Shown one piece after another: positions 10,391-18,679 of a stretch of 64,000 nucleotides of DNA. Position 1 is the stretch's first letter. Every line of letters starts with the position of its first letter. The position numbers and the translations under genes are program-made. The notes under the pieces were generated by a model, which searched no databases, was not told the DNA's origin, and saw nothing but the letters and a program-made list of their open reading frames with translations. This DNA comes from Pseudomonadota bacterium (GTDB taxonomy: Bacteria; Pseudomonadota; Gammaproteobacteria; Burkholderiales; Burkholderiaceae_C), in the NCBI GenBank assembly GCA_029779845.1, contig JAKOZT010000061.1:29735-93734 (forward strand), in the 5' to 3' direction.

Positions 10391-11176
10391 TCAGGCGATC
10401 AGCTTCGCTGCGATGGCCTCGCGCAGCGACGGCGTGATGCCGAGCTCGTGCTGCAGGTACCGATCCAGGGAGGTGTAGCGCTCGTCGATCGCATGGAATG
10501 CGGCCGCGAGGTAGGCGGGCTCCACGGACAGGACGACACGGGCGGCCTCGGTCGACATCGGGCCGAAGCGTTTGGACAGTTCCTTGCGCAGGTGCTCGAT
10601 ACGGCCCTCGTCGCATTCGACGCTGTTGGTCAGGCAGTAGTCGGCCATGACATCGTCCTCGTGCACTCCGAGCATCGTGTGGACGAGCGCCACCAGCAGC
10701 CCCGTTCGGTCCTTCCCTGCCGAGCAGTACACCACCGAAGCGCGGTCCGAGCGGGCCAGCATGCGCAGGTACGCGCCGTAGGCCTGCGTCAGCGCGGGCC
10801 GGAACGGCAGTGTCGCGTAGCGGCCCGTCAGCGTGCGTCGTGCTGCCGCGGCATCCAGCGCCTGGGCGGCTTCGAGATGCGGCGCCATCTCGGCCGTCTC
10901 GCCGTCGGCAACGATGAGCTCGCATGAAGGGATTCGCGCGCAGGGAGCGCTCTCGCGTTCGCTGGTGCCTCGCAGGTCGACGCAGCAGGCGATGCCCATC
11001 GCCTGCATGAGCCCGAGGTCGGCGGGCGTTGCCGATGAATGCTGGCCCGATCGGTACAGCCTTCCCGTGACGAGATGCCCGCCCCCCGCAATCGCGTAGC
11101 CGCCGAAGTCCCGGAAGTTGCGGATGCCTTGGCTCGCGACCAGGCGGTGGTGCGGTGCTCGAACCTGCGCGCTCAT
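10391..11176 (-). CDS. Tyrosine-phosphatase-family protein (Y_phosphatase3-like)
   Basis: A 261-residue protein with the N-terminal signature NFRDFGGY and the phosphatase loop CSAGKDRTG, giving nucleophile Cys151 and phosphate-binding Arg157. This family (atypical protein-tyrosine/inositol phosphatase-like, bacterial) hydrolyses phosphomonoesters through a cysteinyl-phosphate. Here it lies between a thiolase and an acyl-CoA ligase, and the same island has a choline-kinase-like gene. It may therefore act on a phosphorylated metabolite rather than a protein; that is inference. It begins 5 bases after the stop of the thiolase gene and ends 35 bases before the ligase start. Confidence 0.85.
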   Translation of the reverse strand: MSAQVRAPHHRLVASQGIRNFRDFGGYAIAGGGHLVTGRLYRSGQHSSATPADLGLMQAMGIACCVDLRGTSERESAPCARIPSCELIVADGETAEMAPHLEAAQALDAAAARRTLTGRYATLPFRPALTQAYGAYLRMLARSDRASVVYCSAGKDRTGLLVALVHTMLGVHEDDVMADYCLTNSVECDEGRIEHLRKELSKRFGPMSTEAARVVLSVEPAYLAAAFHAIDERYTSLDRYLQHELGITPSLREAIAAKLIA

Positions 11177-11181
11177 GAGAC

Positions 11182-12399
11182 TCAGAGTCCAAGCACGGTC
11201 ACGACGATGGCGGCCGAGTCTTCCTTGAGGAAGCCCCCGCCGTTCTCCGCCAGGGCGATGCGTGGCTTGTTGTCCGCCTGGCGAGCACCGCCCCGGCCTC
11301 GGAGTTGAACGGTGAGTTCGTGGATCTGTGAAAGCCCGGTCGCGCCGATCGGGTGGCCGTTTCGGACCAGGCCGCCGGAGGTGTTGATCGGCACGCGCCC
11401 GCCCAGGCGGGTGTGGCCTTCGCGCAGAAAACGCACGCCCCCGCCAGGCTCGCAGAGGCCCAGCGCCTCGGAGTAGACCAGTTCGGAGGGCGAGGACGCG
11501 TCGTGCAACTCGACCAGGTTCACGTCCGCGGGGCCGACCCCGGCGGCCTCATAGGCCGCGCGGCTGACACGGGTGGCGAGCTTGTCGATCGCCGGCGTGT
11601 AGTCGTAGCCGCTGGCCAGCACGGAACTCCGGATCGTCACCGGTTGCCGCACCCCCAGCTCCCGCGCTGCCTTCGGCGACATGATCACCGCGGCGGAAGC
11701 GCCGTCCGCAATCGGCGAGCACATCAGCAGCGTCAACGGGCTGACGATGGGGGGCGAGTCGAGGACCTGCCTAGGTGTCAGCGTTTCCCGGAACTGCGCG
11801 TTGGGGTTGAGGCTGCCGTGGAAGGCGTTCTTGGCGGAGACCTCGGCGAAGTCCTCCGCCGTGGCGCCGCTGGCCGCCATGTAGTCCCTCGTCATGCGGG
11901 CGTACACGTCCATGAAGACGGACCGGGACTCTCCGGCGCCGCCGGGCGTGCCCCCCGCGCCGAAGGCGAACGTCCGCAGCGCCTGCCCGTCCTCCACATC
12001 GGTGCAGCCATCGAAGACCGAGAAGACCTTGCGCTTGTCCGCGCTGTAGAGCTTCTCGACCCCGAAGGCGAGCACGATGTCGTGGGCGCCCAGGGTCACC
12101 ATGCTCGCCGCCTGCTGCAAGGCCGTGGACGCGGTGGCGCAGGCGTTCTCGACGTTGACCACCGGCACCCCGCCCAGCCCCATGCCGCGCAGAATGGCCT
12201 GCCCCGCAATGCACACTTGGCCGGTCATCAGCGAGGCCGCGGCGTTGCCGGCCCAGACCGCCTGGATCTTGTCGATGCCGATGCCTGCGTCGTCGAGGGC
12301 CTTGCGGATCGCCTCATGCGCGAGCGAACTCAGCGTGCGGTCCGGATGCCTTCCGAAGCGCGTCATGCCCACCCCTGCGATCACTGCGTTCTGCTTCAT
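11182..12399 (-). CDS. SCP2-type thiolase (acetyl-CoA acetyltransferase-like)
   Basis: A 405-residue condensing/thiolysing enzyme. The nucleophile lies in ENACATAS (Cys87), and the C-terminal histidine motif GHPIGATG is present, as is the ELHDASSPSE segment characteristic of SCP-x/nonspecific lipid-transfer thiolases. Such enzymes cleave beta-ketoacyl-CoA, often on branched or steroid-like chains. They are frequently accompanied by a small zinc-ribbon OB-fold (DUF35) partner, which is absent here. The ATG was chosen for GAGG about 9 bases upstream; a GTG four codons earlier (12411) overlaps the upstream gene's stop and is possible. It is tightly linked to the biotin carboxylase gene. Confidence 0.88.
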   Translation of the reverse strand: MKQNAVIAGVGMTRFGRHPDRTLSSLAHEAIRKALDDAGIGIDKIQAVWAGNAAASLMTGQVCIAGQAILRGMGLGGVPVVNVENACATASTALQQAASMVTLGAHDIVLAFGVEKLYSADKRKVFSVFDGCTDVEDGQALRTFAFGAGGTPGGAGESRSVFMDVYARMTRDYMAASGATAEDFAEVSAKNAFHGSLNPNAQFRETLTPRQVLDSPPIVSPLTLLMCSPIADGASAAVIMSPKAARELGVRQPVTIRSSVLASGYDYTPAIDKLATRVSRAAYEAAGVGPADVNLVELHDASSPSELVYSEALGLCEPGGGVRFLREGHTRLGGRVPINTSGGLVRNGHPIGATGLSQIHELTVQLRGRGGARQADNKPRIALAENGGGFLKEDSAAIVVTVLGL

Positions 12400-12407
12400 G
12401 CCTGTCC

Positions 12408-13772
12408 TCACTCACTGCGGAAAGTCGGCAGCAGCGTCGTTTCGAGCCACTGGGTGCCGAGGCGATTGGCCCTGAAGTCCTCGTGCGCGACGATGGCCTT
12501 CAGAAGGGGAATGTTGGTCGCCAGCCCGCCGACCTCGAATCGCGCCAGTGCCGCTTCGAGACGCTGCAGCGCCTGTTCGCGGTTGGCGCCACGGACGATC
12601 AGCTTGGCGATCATGCTGTCGTAGTAGGGCGGAACCATCGTCCCTTCCGTCACCGCGCTGTCGACGCGCACCCCGGGGCCGGTGGGAGGACGCCATCGCG
12701 TGATTCGGCCAGGGCAGGGCGCGAAGTTCCTCGCCGGGTCCTCCGCAAGAATCCGGGCTTCGATGGCGTGGCCGGAAACCTCGATCGATGCCTGCTCGGG
12801 CAGTGAACGCATGCCCAGCGCCGTTTCCAGCTGCAGCCGGACCAGGTCGCAGCCGGTGACTTCCTCGGACACGGGATGCTCGACCTGGATCCGGGCATTG
12901 ACCTCCATGAAGGAGAAGCGCTGCCGCTCCTCGTCGTAGAGGAACTCGACGGTGCCGGCATTGCGGTACTTGATCGAGGACAGCAAGTCGACGGCCGCCT
13001 GTCGAAGCTGTGCGCGCGCATCCGGCGGCAGGACGGCCGCCGGTGCTTCCTCGATCATCTTCTGGTAGCGCCGCTGCAGCGAGCAATCGCGCTCACCGAA
13101 GTGGACGGCGCGGCCTTCGCCGTCCCCGACGACCTGAACCTCCAGGTGTCGCGCCCGCTCGACATAGGCCTCGAGGTAGAGCGAATCGTCGCCGAAGGCC
13201 TCGCGGGCGGTGGTCTGTGCGCGGTCGAATGCCTTGGAGAGTTCTTCCGCGTTGCGCGCCACGATCATGCCGCGCCCACCCCCGCCGGCCGAGGCCTTGG
13301 TGATGACCGGGTAGCCGATGTCCGACGCCACTTCCAACGCATGCGCGAGGTCTCGCAACTTGTCGCTGCCCCGCGTCAAGGGGATGCCGGCGTCTCGTGC
13401 CACGCGCTTGGCCGAGATCTTGTCGCCGACCGCGCGCACCGATTCGGCGCGTGGGCCCACGAAGATCAGGCCCGCCTGCGCGCACAGCTCGGACAGCTCC
13501 GGTCGCTCGGACAGGAAGCCGTAGCCCGGATGCAAGGCCGTGCAGCCGCTGCTGGTGGCTGCGTGGACGATGAGATCGAGGTTGAGATAGGAGTCACGCG
13601 ACGCGGCGGGCCCCAGCACCAGCACGCGCCCGGCTTCGCGTGCGGGCAGGCCATCGCGATCGGCCTGCGAGACGCCGAGCACCGTCTCCACGCCGGCGGC
13701 GTGCGCCGCGCGGATGATGCGCAGCGCGATCTCGCCGCGATTGGCGACGAACAGTCGATGCACCGGTTCCAC
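12408..13772 (-). CDS. Biotin carboxylase subunit (AccC-like)
   Basis: A 454-residue ATP-grasp enzyme that carboxylates biotin on its carrier protein using bicarbonate and ATP. The N-terminal FVANRGEIALRII, the glycine-rich ATP loop at 162-168 (AGGGGRG) and the catalytic EVNARIQVEHPVSE at 289-302 are all intact. The start is a GTG immediately after the stop of the biotin-carrier gene (TGAGTG). It is not adjacent to accB of the housekeeping acetyl-CoA carboxylase type, but sits with a dedicated carrier and a carboxyltransferase-like subunit, so it should serve a catabolic carboxylase rather than fatty-acid synthesis. Confidence 0.93.
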   Translation of the reverse strand: MEPVHRLFVANRGEIALRIIRAAHAAGVETVLGVSQADRDGLPAREAGRVLVLGPAASRDSYLNLDLIVHAATSSGCTALHPGYGFLSERPELSELCAQAGLIFVGPRAESVRAVGDKISAKRVARDAGIPLTRGSDKLRDLAHALEVASDIGYPVITKASAGGGGRGMIVARNAEELSKAFDRAQTTAREAFGDDSLYLEAYVERARHLEVQVVGDGEGRAVHFGERDCSLQRRYQKMIEEAPAAVLPPDARAQLRQAAVDLLSSIKYRNAGTVEFLYDEERQRFSFMEVNARIQVEHPVSEEVTGCDLVRLQLETALGMRSLPEQASIEVSGHAIEARILAEDPARNFAPCPGRITRWRPPTGPGVRVDSAVTEGTMVPPYYDSMIAKLIVRGANREQALQRLEAALARFEVGGLATNIPLLKAIVAHEDFRANRLGTQWLETTLLPTFRSE

Positions 13773-14300
13773 TCAACCTCGCGTGTCGATGACGAACAGC
13801 GGCTGGCCGAACTCGACCAGGGCGCCGTCGTCGACGAGGACGGACTTGATCACGCCCGCGACCCCGGCTTGCACCGTCGTGAAGAGCTTCATCACTTCGA
13901 TGAGACAGACTTCCGTGCCCGGCTCGACACGCTGGCCCACCTCGACGTAAGGCGCCGCGCCGGGCTTGGCCGAGCGGTAGAAGTTGCCCAGCGAAGGGGT
14001 GCGGATGGGGACGCAGCCTTCCGGGAACTCGGCCTGTTCGGCGTTCGGGCTCGCCTTCGGCGCCGTGCTCCCGGAGGAGGGGGCGGCCGCCGGCGTCTGC
14101 GGGGCCGGGGCCGTGGCGGGCGTCGCGGCCACGGCCACCGAAGAGGCCACCGCGGCCGCCCCATCCCGCCGCAGCGTGCGACCCGCCTCGCCGCGGCCGA
14201 GATAGAGGTAGGTGTCGTCGAGCTGGAGTTCCAGCTCGCGCCAGCTGCTTTGCTCGTACAACTGCACGAGCCCTTCAAGGTCTTGGTCAGAGATGCTCAT
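13773..14300 (-). CDS. Biotin carboxyl carrier protein (AccB-like)
   Basis: A 175-residue carrier. Residues 1-50 form a short helical N-terminal domain, 50-90 an Ala/Pro-rich flexible linker, and 95-175 the biotinyl domain with the biotin-accepting Lys138 in EVMKLF. The C-terminal GQPLFVIDT is the expected end of the fold. The domain organisation resembles AccB, which differs from the carriers usually fused to oxaloacetate decarboxylase or pyruvate carboxylase. It shuttles carboxybiotin between the biotin carboxylase downstream and the carboxyltransferase-like subunit encoded 9 bases upstream. Confidence 0.92.
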   Translation of the reverse strand: MSISDQDLEGLVQLYEQSSWRELELQLDDTYLYLGRGEAGRTLRRDGAAAVASSVAVAATPATAPAPQTPAAAPSSGSTAPKASPNAEQAEFPEGCVPIRTPSLGNFYRSAKPGAAPYVEVGQRVEPGTEVCLIEVMKLFTTVQAGVAGVIKSVLVDDGALVEFGQPLFVIDTRG

Positions 14301-14309
14301 GGGTGTTCC

Positions 14310-15767
14310 TCAATCCCGGGCCAGGCTCAGCGAGAAGCGGCCGTTGCGCACTTGCACTTCCTTCGCCGCCGACAGCTGCATGAGGCGGTGCACCTGCTCG
14401 AGCTCGGGCGATGACAGCAGGGGGAATCGTTGCTGGACGGGGCCGTTCTGGCGCATCTTCTCGAGGTCGGTCGCGGGAACGAGCGCGCGCAGCAGGAGTT
14501 CATCGTCGTCCTGCGTGCCGTGGCGGGCATGCAGTTCCGCCAGGCTCGGTTGTTCCGGCGGGTTCGAGCGGATCTCGGCGGCGCGCGGCGCGGCCATGAT
14601 CTTGTCCAGCACGTTCGGCTCGATGGGCGCGACCGGCTTGCCATGCCACTCGCAGGCGTACTGGATGACCTCGTCGGGAATCGTGCCGTAGCGCACGCCC
14701 GTGACCACGTTGAGCACGGCCTGGATGCCGACCAGCTGGCTGAACGGCGTGGCCATGCCGGGGTATCCGAGTTCCTTGCGCACCAAGGCGGTCTCGCGCA
14801 GCACCTCGTCCAGACGATCACTCATCTGGTGGTTGGCGAGCTGGGCCTTCAGCGTGCCCATCATCCCGCCCGGGATCTGGTGGCGCTCCGCGAGCACGTT
14901 GTATTCGTTGTGCTGATTCACCGGCAGGCCGGCCGCCTTGCCCACCCGCGCCATGTACTGCGCCACCTCGTCGAAGCGCTTCTTGTCGAGGCCGTGCGTA
15001 TGGCCGAGGAGTTCGAGGTTGTAGGCCATGATCTCCGTGGAGGGCACGGACGAACTGTTGGCCATCGGGCGGCTGGCGGTGTGCAGGATGTCGACGCCGA
15101 ATTCCACCGCGTCGCAATAGGTCCTGGCGCTCTGCCCGAGGATGTTGTTGGCGTGGAACTCCAGGCGCTTGCCGCCCGCCGCCTGCTTCAGCGCCGGAAC
15201 GAGCTGCGACACGCGCTCACGATTGAGCACACCCGCCGTGTCGTACAGCAGGATGGTGTCGATGTCCGGGCTCGCCGCCAGTTGCCGGACCTTGTCGACG
15301 AAGTAGTCCTGCGTGTGAACGGGCGACTGGAAATACATCACCGCGCCTGCGACCTCGGAGCCGAATTCCTTGGCGACCTTGGCCAGCCGGTGCATCTTCT
15401 CCATGTTGTAGAGAACGTCGTAGATCCAGTAGCTGCGGCACCCGTGGCGGTTGAGCTGGCGCATCCAGCAGTCCATCAGCGCGTCGGGCGTCACCCCGAA
15501 ACTCACCGCGCAGTTGGCGCGCATGCCGGCGCGCAGCCGCGTGCGCGGCATGGCCTGCACCAGCAGGTCCAGGGCCTCCCACGGATCCTCGCGGAACACG
15601 CGGATCATGATTTCGAAGCCCGACGAGCCGGTCAGGTCGATGACGCGAAAGCCCGTGCGGTCCAGGACGGGGGCGATGGGCAAGGCCATGCCGGCCCGCA
15701 TCCGCATTCCCCACAGGCTCTGCGGACCGTCCCTCAGGGTTTCGTCGACGAACTCGATATGCGCCAT
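14310..15767 (-). CDS. Carboxyltransferase-like subunit of a biotin-dependent enzyme (PYC/OADA-type TIM barrel), divergent active site
   Basis: A 485-residue protein homologous over its length to the transcarboxylase 5S subunit, oxaloacetate decarboxylase alpha and pyruvate carboxylase CT domain. The N terminus has DETLRDGPQSLWGMRMR (Asp13 is a usual metal ligand), followed by the SPVHT segment, then PGGM and LVGIQAVLNV in the conserved carboxylase domain. Two key positions differ. The lysine normally carbamylated in the LKDMA motif is Tyr175 (LLYDTAG), and the second histidine of the HxH metal site is Asn207 (FHANN). It may act on a different substrate or by a changed mechanism. A strong AGGAG site precedes the ATG. 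Its partners are the two following genes. Confidence 0.82.
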   Translation of the reverse strand: MAHIEFVDETLRDGPQSLWGMRMRAGMALPIAPVLDRTGFRVIDLTGSSGFEIMIRVFREDPWEALDLLVQAMPRTRLRAGMRANCAVSFGVTPDALMDCWMRQLNRHGCRSYWIYDVLYNMEKMHRLAKVAKEFGSEVAGAVMYFQSPVHTQDYFVDKVRQLAASPDIDTILLYDTAGVLNRERVSQLVPALKQAAGGKRLEFHANNILGQSARTYCDAVEFGVDILHTASRPMANSSSVPSTEIMAYNLELLGHTHGLDKKRFDEVAQYMARVGKAAGLPVNQHNEYNVLAERHQIPGGMMGTLKAQLANHQMSDRLDEVLRETALVRKELGYPGMATPFSQLVGIQAVLNVVTGVRYGTIPDEVIQYACEWHGKPVAPIEPNVLDKIMAAPRAAEIRSNPPEQPSLAELHARHGTQDDDELLLRALVPATDLEKMRQNGPVQQRFPLLSSPELEQVHRLMQLSAAKEVQVRNGRFSLSLARD

Positions 15768-15814
15768 GGTTCTTCTCCTGTTGATCGACACTGGCAGTTC
15801 AAGGATCCGTGGCG

Positions 15815-17884
15815 CTACGGCTTCTTGTTCGCGGCGTCGTAGCCGCGCCAGGCCTGGTCCAGGATGTAGGCCTGCAAGGCGTTGGCCTCTTCCATCGAAA
15901 CCTGCGGGTGGGCAGGCATGCCGTTCTTGGCGCGCAATCCGCCGATCACGATGCCCGCGAACCGATCGTGCGTTTCCGCATTGGCGAATCGCAGATCCTT
16001 GATGGACCCGTTGGCGGTCTCCACGTCGTGACCGTGGCAGTAGGCGCAGCCGACGGCTTCATAGGCAGCCGCGCCCTTTGCAACGAGTGGCGCGTCTTGC
16101 GGACGGGGACGCGGCGGCTGCGGAATCGGCTTGCCCACCGGCTTCTGGTAGGCCAGCTTCGAATCGAGCGCAAAGGCCAGCAGGCGAGACGGCGTGCGGG
16201 TCGCCAGCGTGGACGATGCCCGCGCCATGGTCGTGCCCAGGTTCATCGCTCCTGCGTTGCCCACGGCGACCAGCACGAACTGGCGGCCGTCGACCTCCAC
16301 GGTCGCCGGGGCGGACTGGACGGCGCCGCCCGCGTCGAAAGACCACAGCAGTTTGCCGCTGTCGGCGGCAAAGGCCTCGAACTTGCCGTCGGCCGTGCCC
16401 TCGAACACCAGGTTGCCGGCGGTCGTCAAGGTGCCCCCGTTGAAGGGCAGGGTTCGCGGCGCGCGCCAGCGCGCCTCCTGCTTCACCGGGTCCCAGGCCA
16501 CCAGTTCGCCGTAGGCTTTCCATTTGGGGTCGCCGCCGAACCCGTAGTAGTCGTGCGTCACGACGCCGCCCACGATGGCGTTCGGGTCCGATTCCATCAG
16601 CGTCGGCATGACGGAGACCGGGAAATAGACCAGGCCCGTCTGCTCGTTGAAGGACATCGGCTGCCAGGTATGCCCACCGGCCACCGACGGCAGCACGACC
16701 GCCTTGCCGTCGGCCTTCTCCCAGTAGCGCGCATCCGGCAGGACGACCGGTCGGCCGGTCTTCGGGTCGATGTGCGAGGCCCAGTTCACCGGCGTGAAGT
16801 TGTTGGCCGAGACGAACCCGCCCGACTTGGCGTCCAGCACGTAGAAGAAGCCGTTCTTCGGCGCGCTCATCACCACCCGGCGCGGCGAGCCGCCGATCGG
16901 CAGCTCGGCGATCATGATGTGCCCGGTGGGCGTGTAGTTCCAGCCGTCGTTGGGCGTGACCTTGTAGTGCCAGCGGTACTTGCCCGTCCTGGCGTCGAGC
17001 GCCACGATCGAGTTGGTGAAGAGTTCGTCACCCGCGTCCGCGGCACGCGTCTTGGGGTTCCAGGGCGAGGGCCCGTCCACGCCGATGTAGACCTGCTGCA
17101 GCTTCTCGTCGTAGGTGATGGCCTCCCAGACGCTGCCGCAGCCATTGGACTTCGCGTACCACCCGGTGCCCCAGGTCTTCTCGGCGCGCTGCAGTTCGGG
17201 GGTCTTCTGCCGGCCCAGTGCCGGGTTCGCCGGCACGGTATAGAAGCGCCACTTCCGCTGCCCGGTGCGCTGGTCGAAGGCATCGACGTGGCCGCGCCCG
17301 AACCCGGAATCACCGCAGGCGTTGCCGATGAACACCATGCCCCCGCCGACGCGCGGCGCGCCGGTGATGGCGAAGAGACCGCTCTTGCCGGTCGCATCGC
17401 ATGCCACGGCGTCCCAGATCTTCTTTCCGGTCTTCCGATCCAACGCATACAAGCGACAGTCGGCCGCGCCGATGAACACCTTGTCCCCGCTGACGGCCAG
17501 CCCGCGGTTCACCCGCTGCGCCCAGTAGACCAGCAGCGTGGTCGTCTTGATCTTGGGGTCGAAGGACCACAGCAACTTGCCCGTCTTCAGGTCGTTCGCA
17601 TACACCCGCGCCATCGGCCCGCCCTGGTAGACCACGCCGTCGACCACCAAGGGGTTGCCGACCAGCCCGTCGGGCGTCGGCATGTCGGCCATCCACTCCA
17701 GGCCAAGGCGGCCCACCGTGCCGTCGTTGATCTGCGCCAGCGGGCTGTTGTGCTGCATGTCGGCGTTGCGGCCCAGCAAGGGCCAGTCCGCCGAGGCGGC
17801 CCATGCGGTGGTGCACGCCAACACCATCCCGGCGCCGATGAAGGCGTTGACGCGCAAGCGCACGGTAGCGACTGGACGCTTCAT
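15815..17884 (-). CDS. PQQ-dependent quinohemoprotein alcohol dehydrogenase
   Basis: A 689-residue periplasmic dehydrogenase. Residues 1-30 are a signal peptide ending TAWA-AS. Residues 30-580 carry repeated propeller blades with tryptophan-docking motifs (for example GKLLWSFD, GKYRWHYKVTPNDGWNY) and the PWNPKTR segment near the active-site Asp. The C terminus holds a cytochrome c domain with the heme site CAYCH (Cys613, Cys616, His617). This is the type II quinohemoprotein layout: oxidation of a primary or secondary alcohol with electrons passed through heme to the respiratory chain. It has an AAGGAAG ribosome-binding site. No PQQ biosynthesis gene is in the window. It probably oxidises the alcohol function of the island's substrate or an intermediate. 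Confidence 0.9.
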   Translation of the reverse strand: MKRPVATVRLRVNAFIGAGMVLACTTAWAASADWPLLGRNADMQHNSPLAQINDGTVGRLGLEWMADMPTPDGLVGNPLVVDGVVYQGGPMARVYANDLKTGKLLWSFDPKIKTTTLLVYWAQRVNRGLAVSGDKVFIGAADCRLYALDRKTGKKIWDAVACDATGKSGLFAITGAPRVGGGMVFIGNACGDSGFGRGHVDAFDQRTGQRKWRFYTVPANPALGRQKTPELQRAEKTWGTGWYAKSNGCGSVWEAITYDEKLQQVYIGVDGPSPWNPKTRAADAGDELFTNSIVALDARTGKYRWHYKVTPNDGWNYTPTGHIMIAELPIGGSPRRVVMSAPKNGFFYVLDAKSGGFVSANNFTPVNWASHIDPKTGRPVVLPDARYWEKADGKAVVLPSVAGGHTWQPMSFNEQTGLVYFPVSVMPTLMESDPNAIVGGVVTHDYYGFGGDPKWKAYGELVAWDPVKQEARWRAPRTLPFNGGTLTTAGNLVFEGTADGKFEAFAADSGKLLWSFDAGGAVQSAPATVEVDGRQFVLVAVGNAGAMNLGTTMARASSTLATRTPSRLLAFALDSKLAYQKPVGKPIPQPPRPRPQDAPLVAKGAAAYEAVGCAYCHGHDVETANGSIKDLRFANAETHDRFAGIVIGGLRAKNGMPAHPQVSMEEANALQAYILDQAWRGYDAANKKP

Positions 17885-17956
17885 GATCTTCCTTGTTCGA
17901 GATGTGGGGCTGGGCAAGCGATGACACATGCCTGCAACCCATGCTATGGACCGGTG

Positions 17957-17979
17957 GGGCCGCGCAACAGGTGCGGCCC
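17957..17979. terminator. GC-rich hairpin between membrane-protein gene and PQQ dehydrogenase gene
   Basis: GGGCCGC (17957-17963) pairs with GCGGCCC (17973-17979) around a nine-base loop. It lies 15 bases downstream of the stop of the leftward membrane-protein gene, where a transcript-processing or terminator hairpin would be expected, but no T-run follows in that direction, so it may only attenuate or stabilise the transcript. Confidence 0.35.
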
Positions 17980-17993
17980 GGCCAACTTGGAGG

Positions 17994-18662
17994 TCAGACT
18001 GCCCCTGGCAGGCGGCGCTGGCCGCTCGTTGCCGCCTCGTAGGCGCGGTAGGCAAAGAAGTAGTGGGCGAACACCAGCGCCCACACGAGCAGAGCCACCG
18101 TCAGCCAGTTGAAGAGCACGTTCGTCTCCTCGCCGGGGAATGCGATGAATCCGCCTTCGAGGAGCGAAACGCCGATGAGTGCGACGAGCCCGACGATGAT
18201 CGCGACGCCATGCGCCACCAGACGCACGGCGAAGAGCCTGACCGCGAAATAGACCATGCAAAGATTGAACGTCAGCCCCGCCACCATGTAGAACTGCTGC
18301 AGGGCCGGCGATTCGGCCCACACCGTTCTGGCCGCCCAGGCGAAGACGGCGCCGCCGGCGAAGGCCACGACGTCGAACTGCCACGAGAACTTGCGGCCTC
18401 TGAACAACTCGACGAATCCGAGAACGGCGATCACCGGAAATCCAACGCCCCGGGAGAAGGCGTCGCAGTAGTACGAGACGGCTTCGAAGAGGGGCTGCTG
18501 CGTCAGGCCCGCCAGCGCCATGTTGGCGGCGGAGAAGCCCAGCACCACCCACTCCCAGCCCAGCAATCGGTTGTCGAGCCTGAGAAACCTTCTGCCGAAG
18601 TAGAAGCCGGTGAAAGTCAGTGCCAGGCTCGAAACGACCATCAGAACGTCGCGCGCGCTCAT
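17994..18662 (-). CDS. Small polytopic membrane protein, unknown function
   Basis: A 222-residue protein made almost wholly of hydrophobic helices; I count about seven (starting VLMVVSSLALTFTGFYF, ending LFNWLTVALLVWALVFAHYFF). A charged loop after the third helix (FRGRKFSW) and the final RAYEAATSGQRR suggest alternating cytoplasmic loops. I do not recognise the family. It has a good AGAGGG ribosome-binding site. It lies 17 bases after the AraC regulator gene and 109 before the quinoprotein dehydrogenase on the same strand, so it could be a membrane anchor, a quinol-coupling subunit or a sensor for the pathway; none of these is shown. Confidence 0.7.
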   Translation of the reverse strand: MSARDVLMVVSSLALTFTGFYFGRRFLRLDNRLLGWEWVVLGFSAANMALAGLTQQPLFEAVSYYCDAFSRGVGFPVIAVLGFVELFRGRKFSWQFDVVAFAGGAVFAWAARTVWAESPALQQFYMVAGLTFNLCMVYFAVRLFAVRLVAHGVAIIVGLVALIGVSLLEGGFIAFPGEETNVLFNWLTVALLVWALVFAHYFFAYRAYEAATSGQRRLPGAV

Positions 18663-18679
18663 TTGCCAACCCTCTTGAA

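Noticed and set aside
12408..14300. Housekeeping accB-accC of fatty acid synthesis
   Set aside because: The pair is embedded between a carboxyltransferase-like gene and a thiolase in the island; a core accBC is expected elsewhere. It cannot be fully excluded without the rest of the genome.
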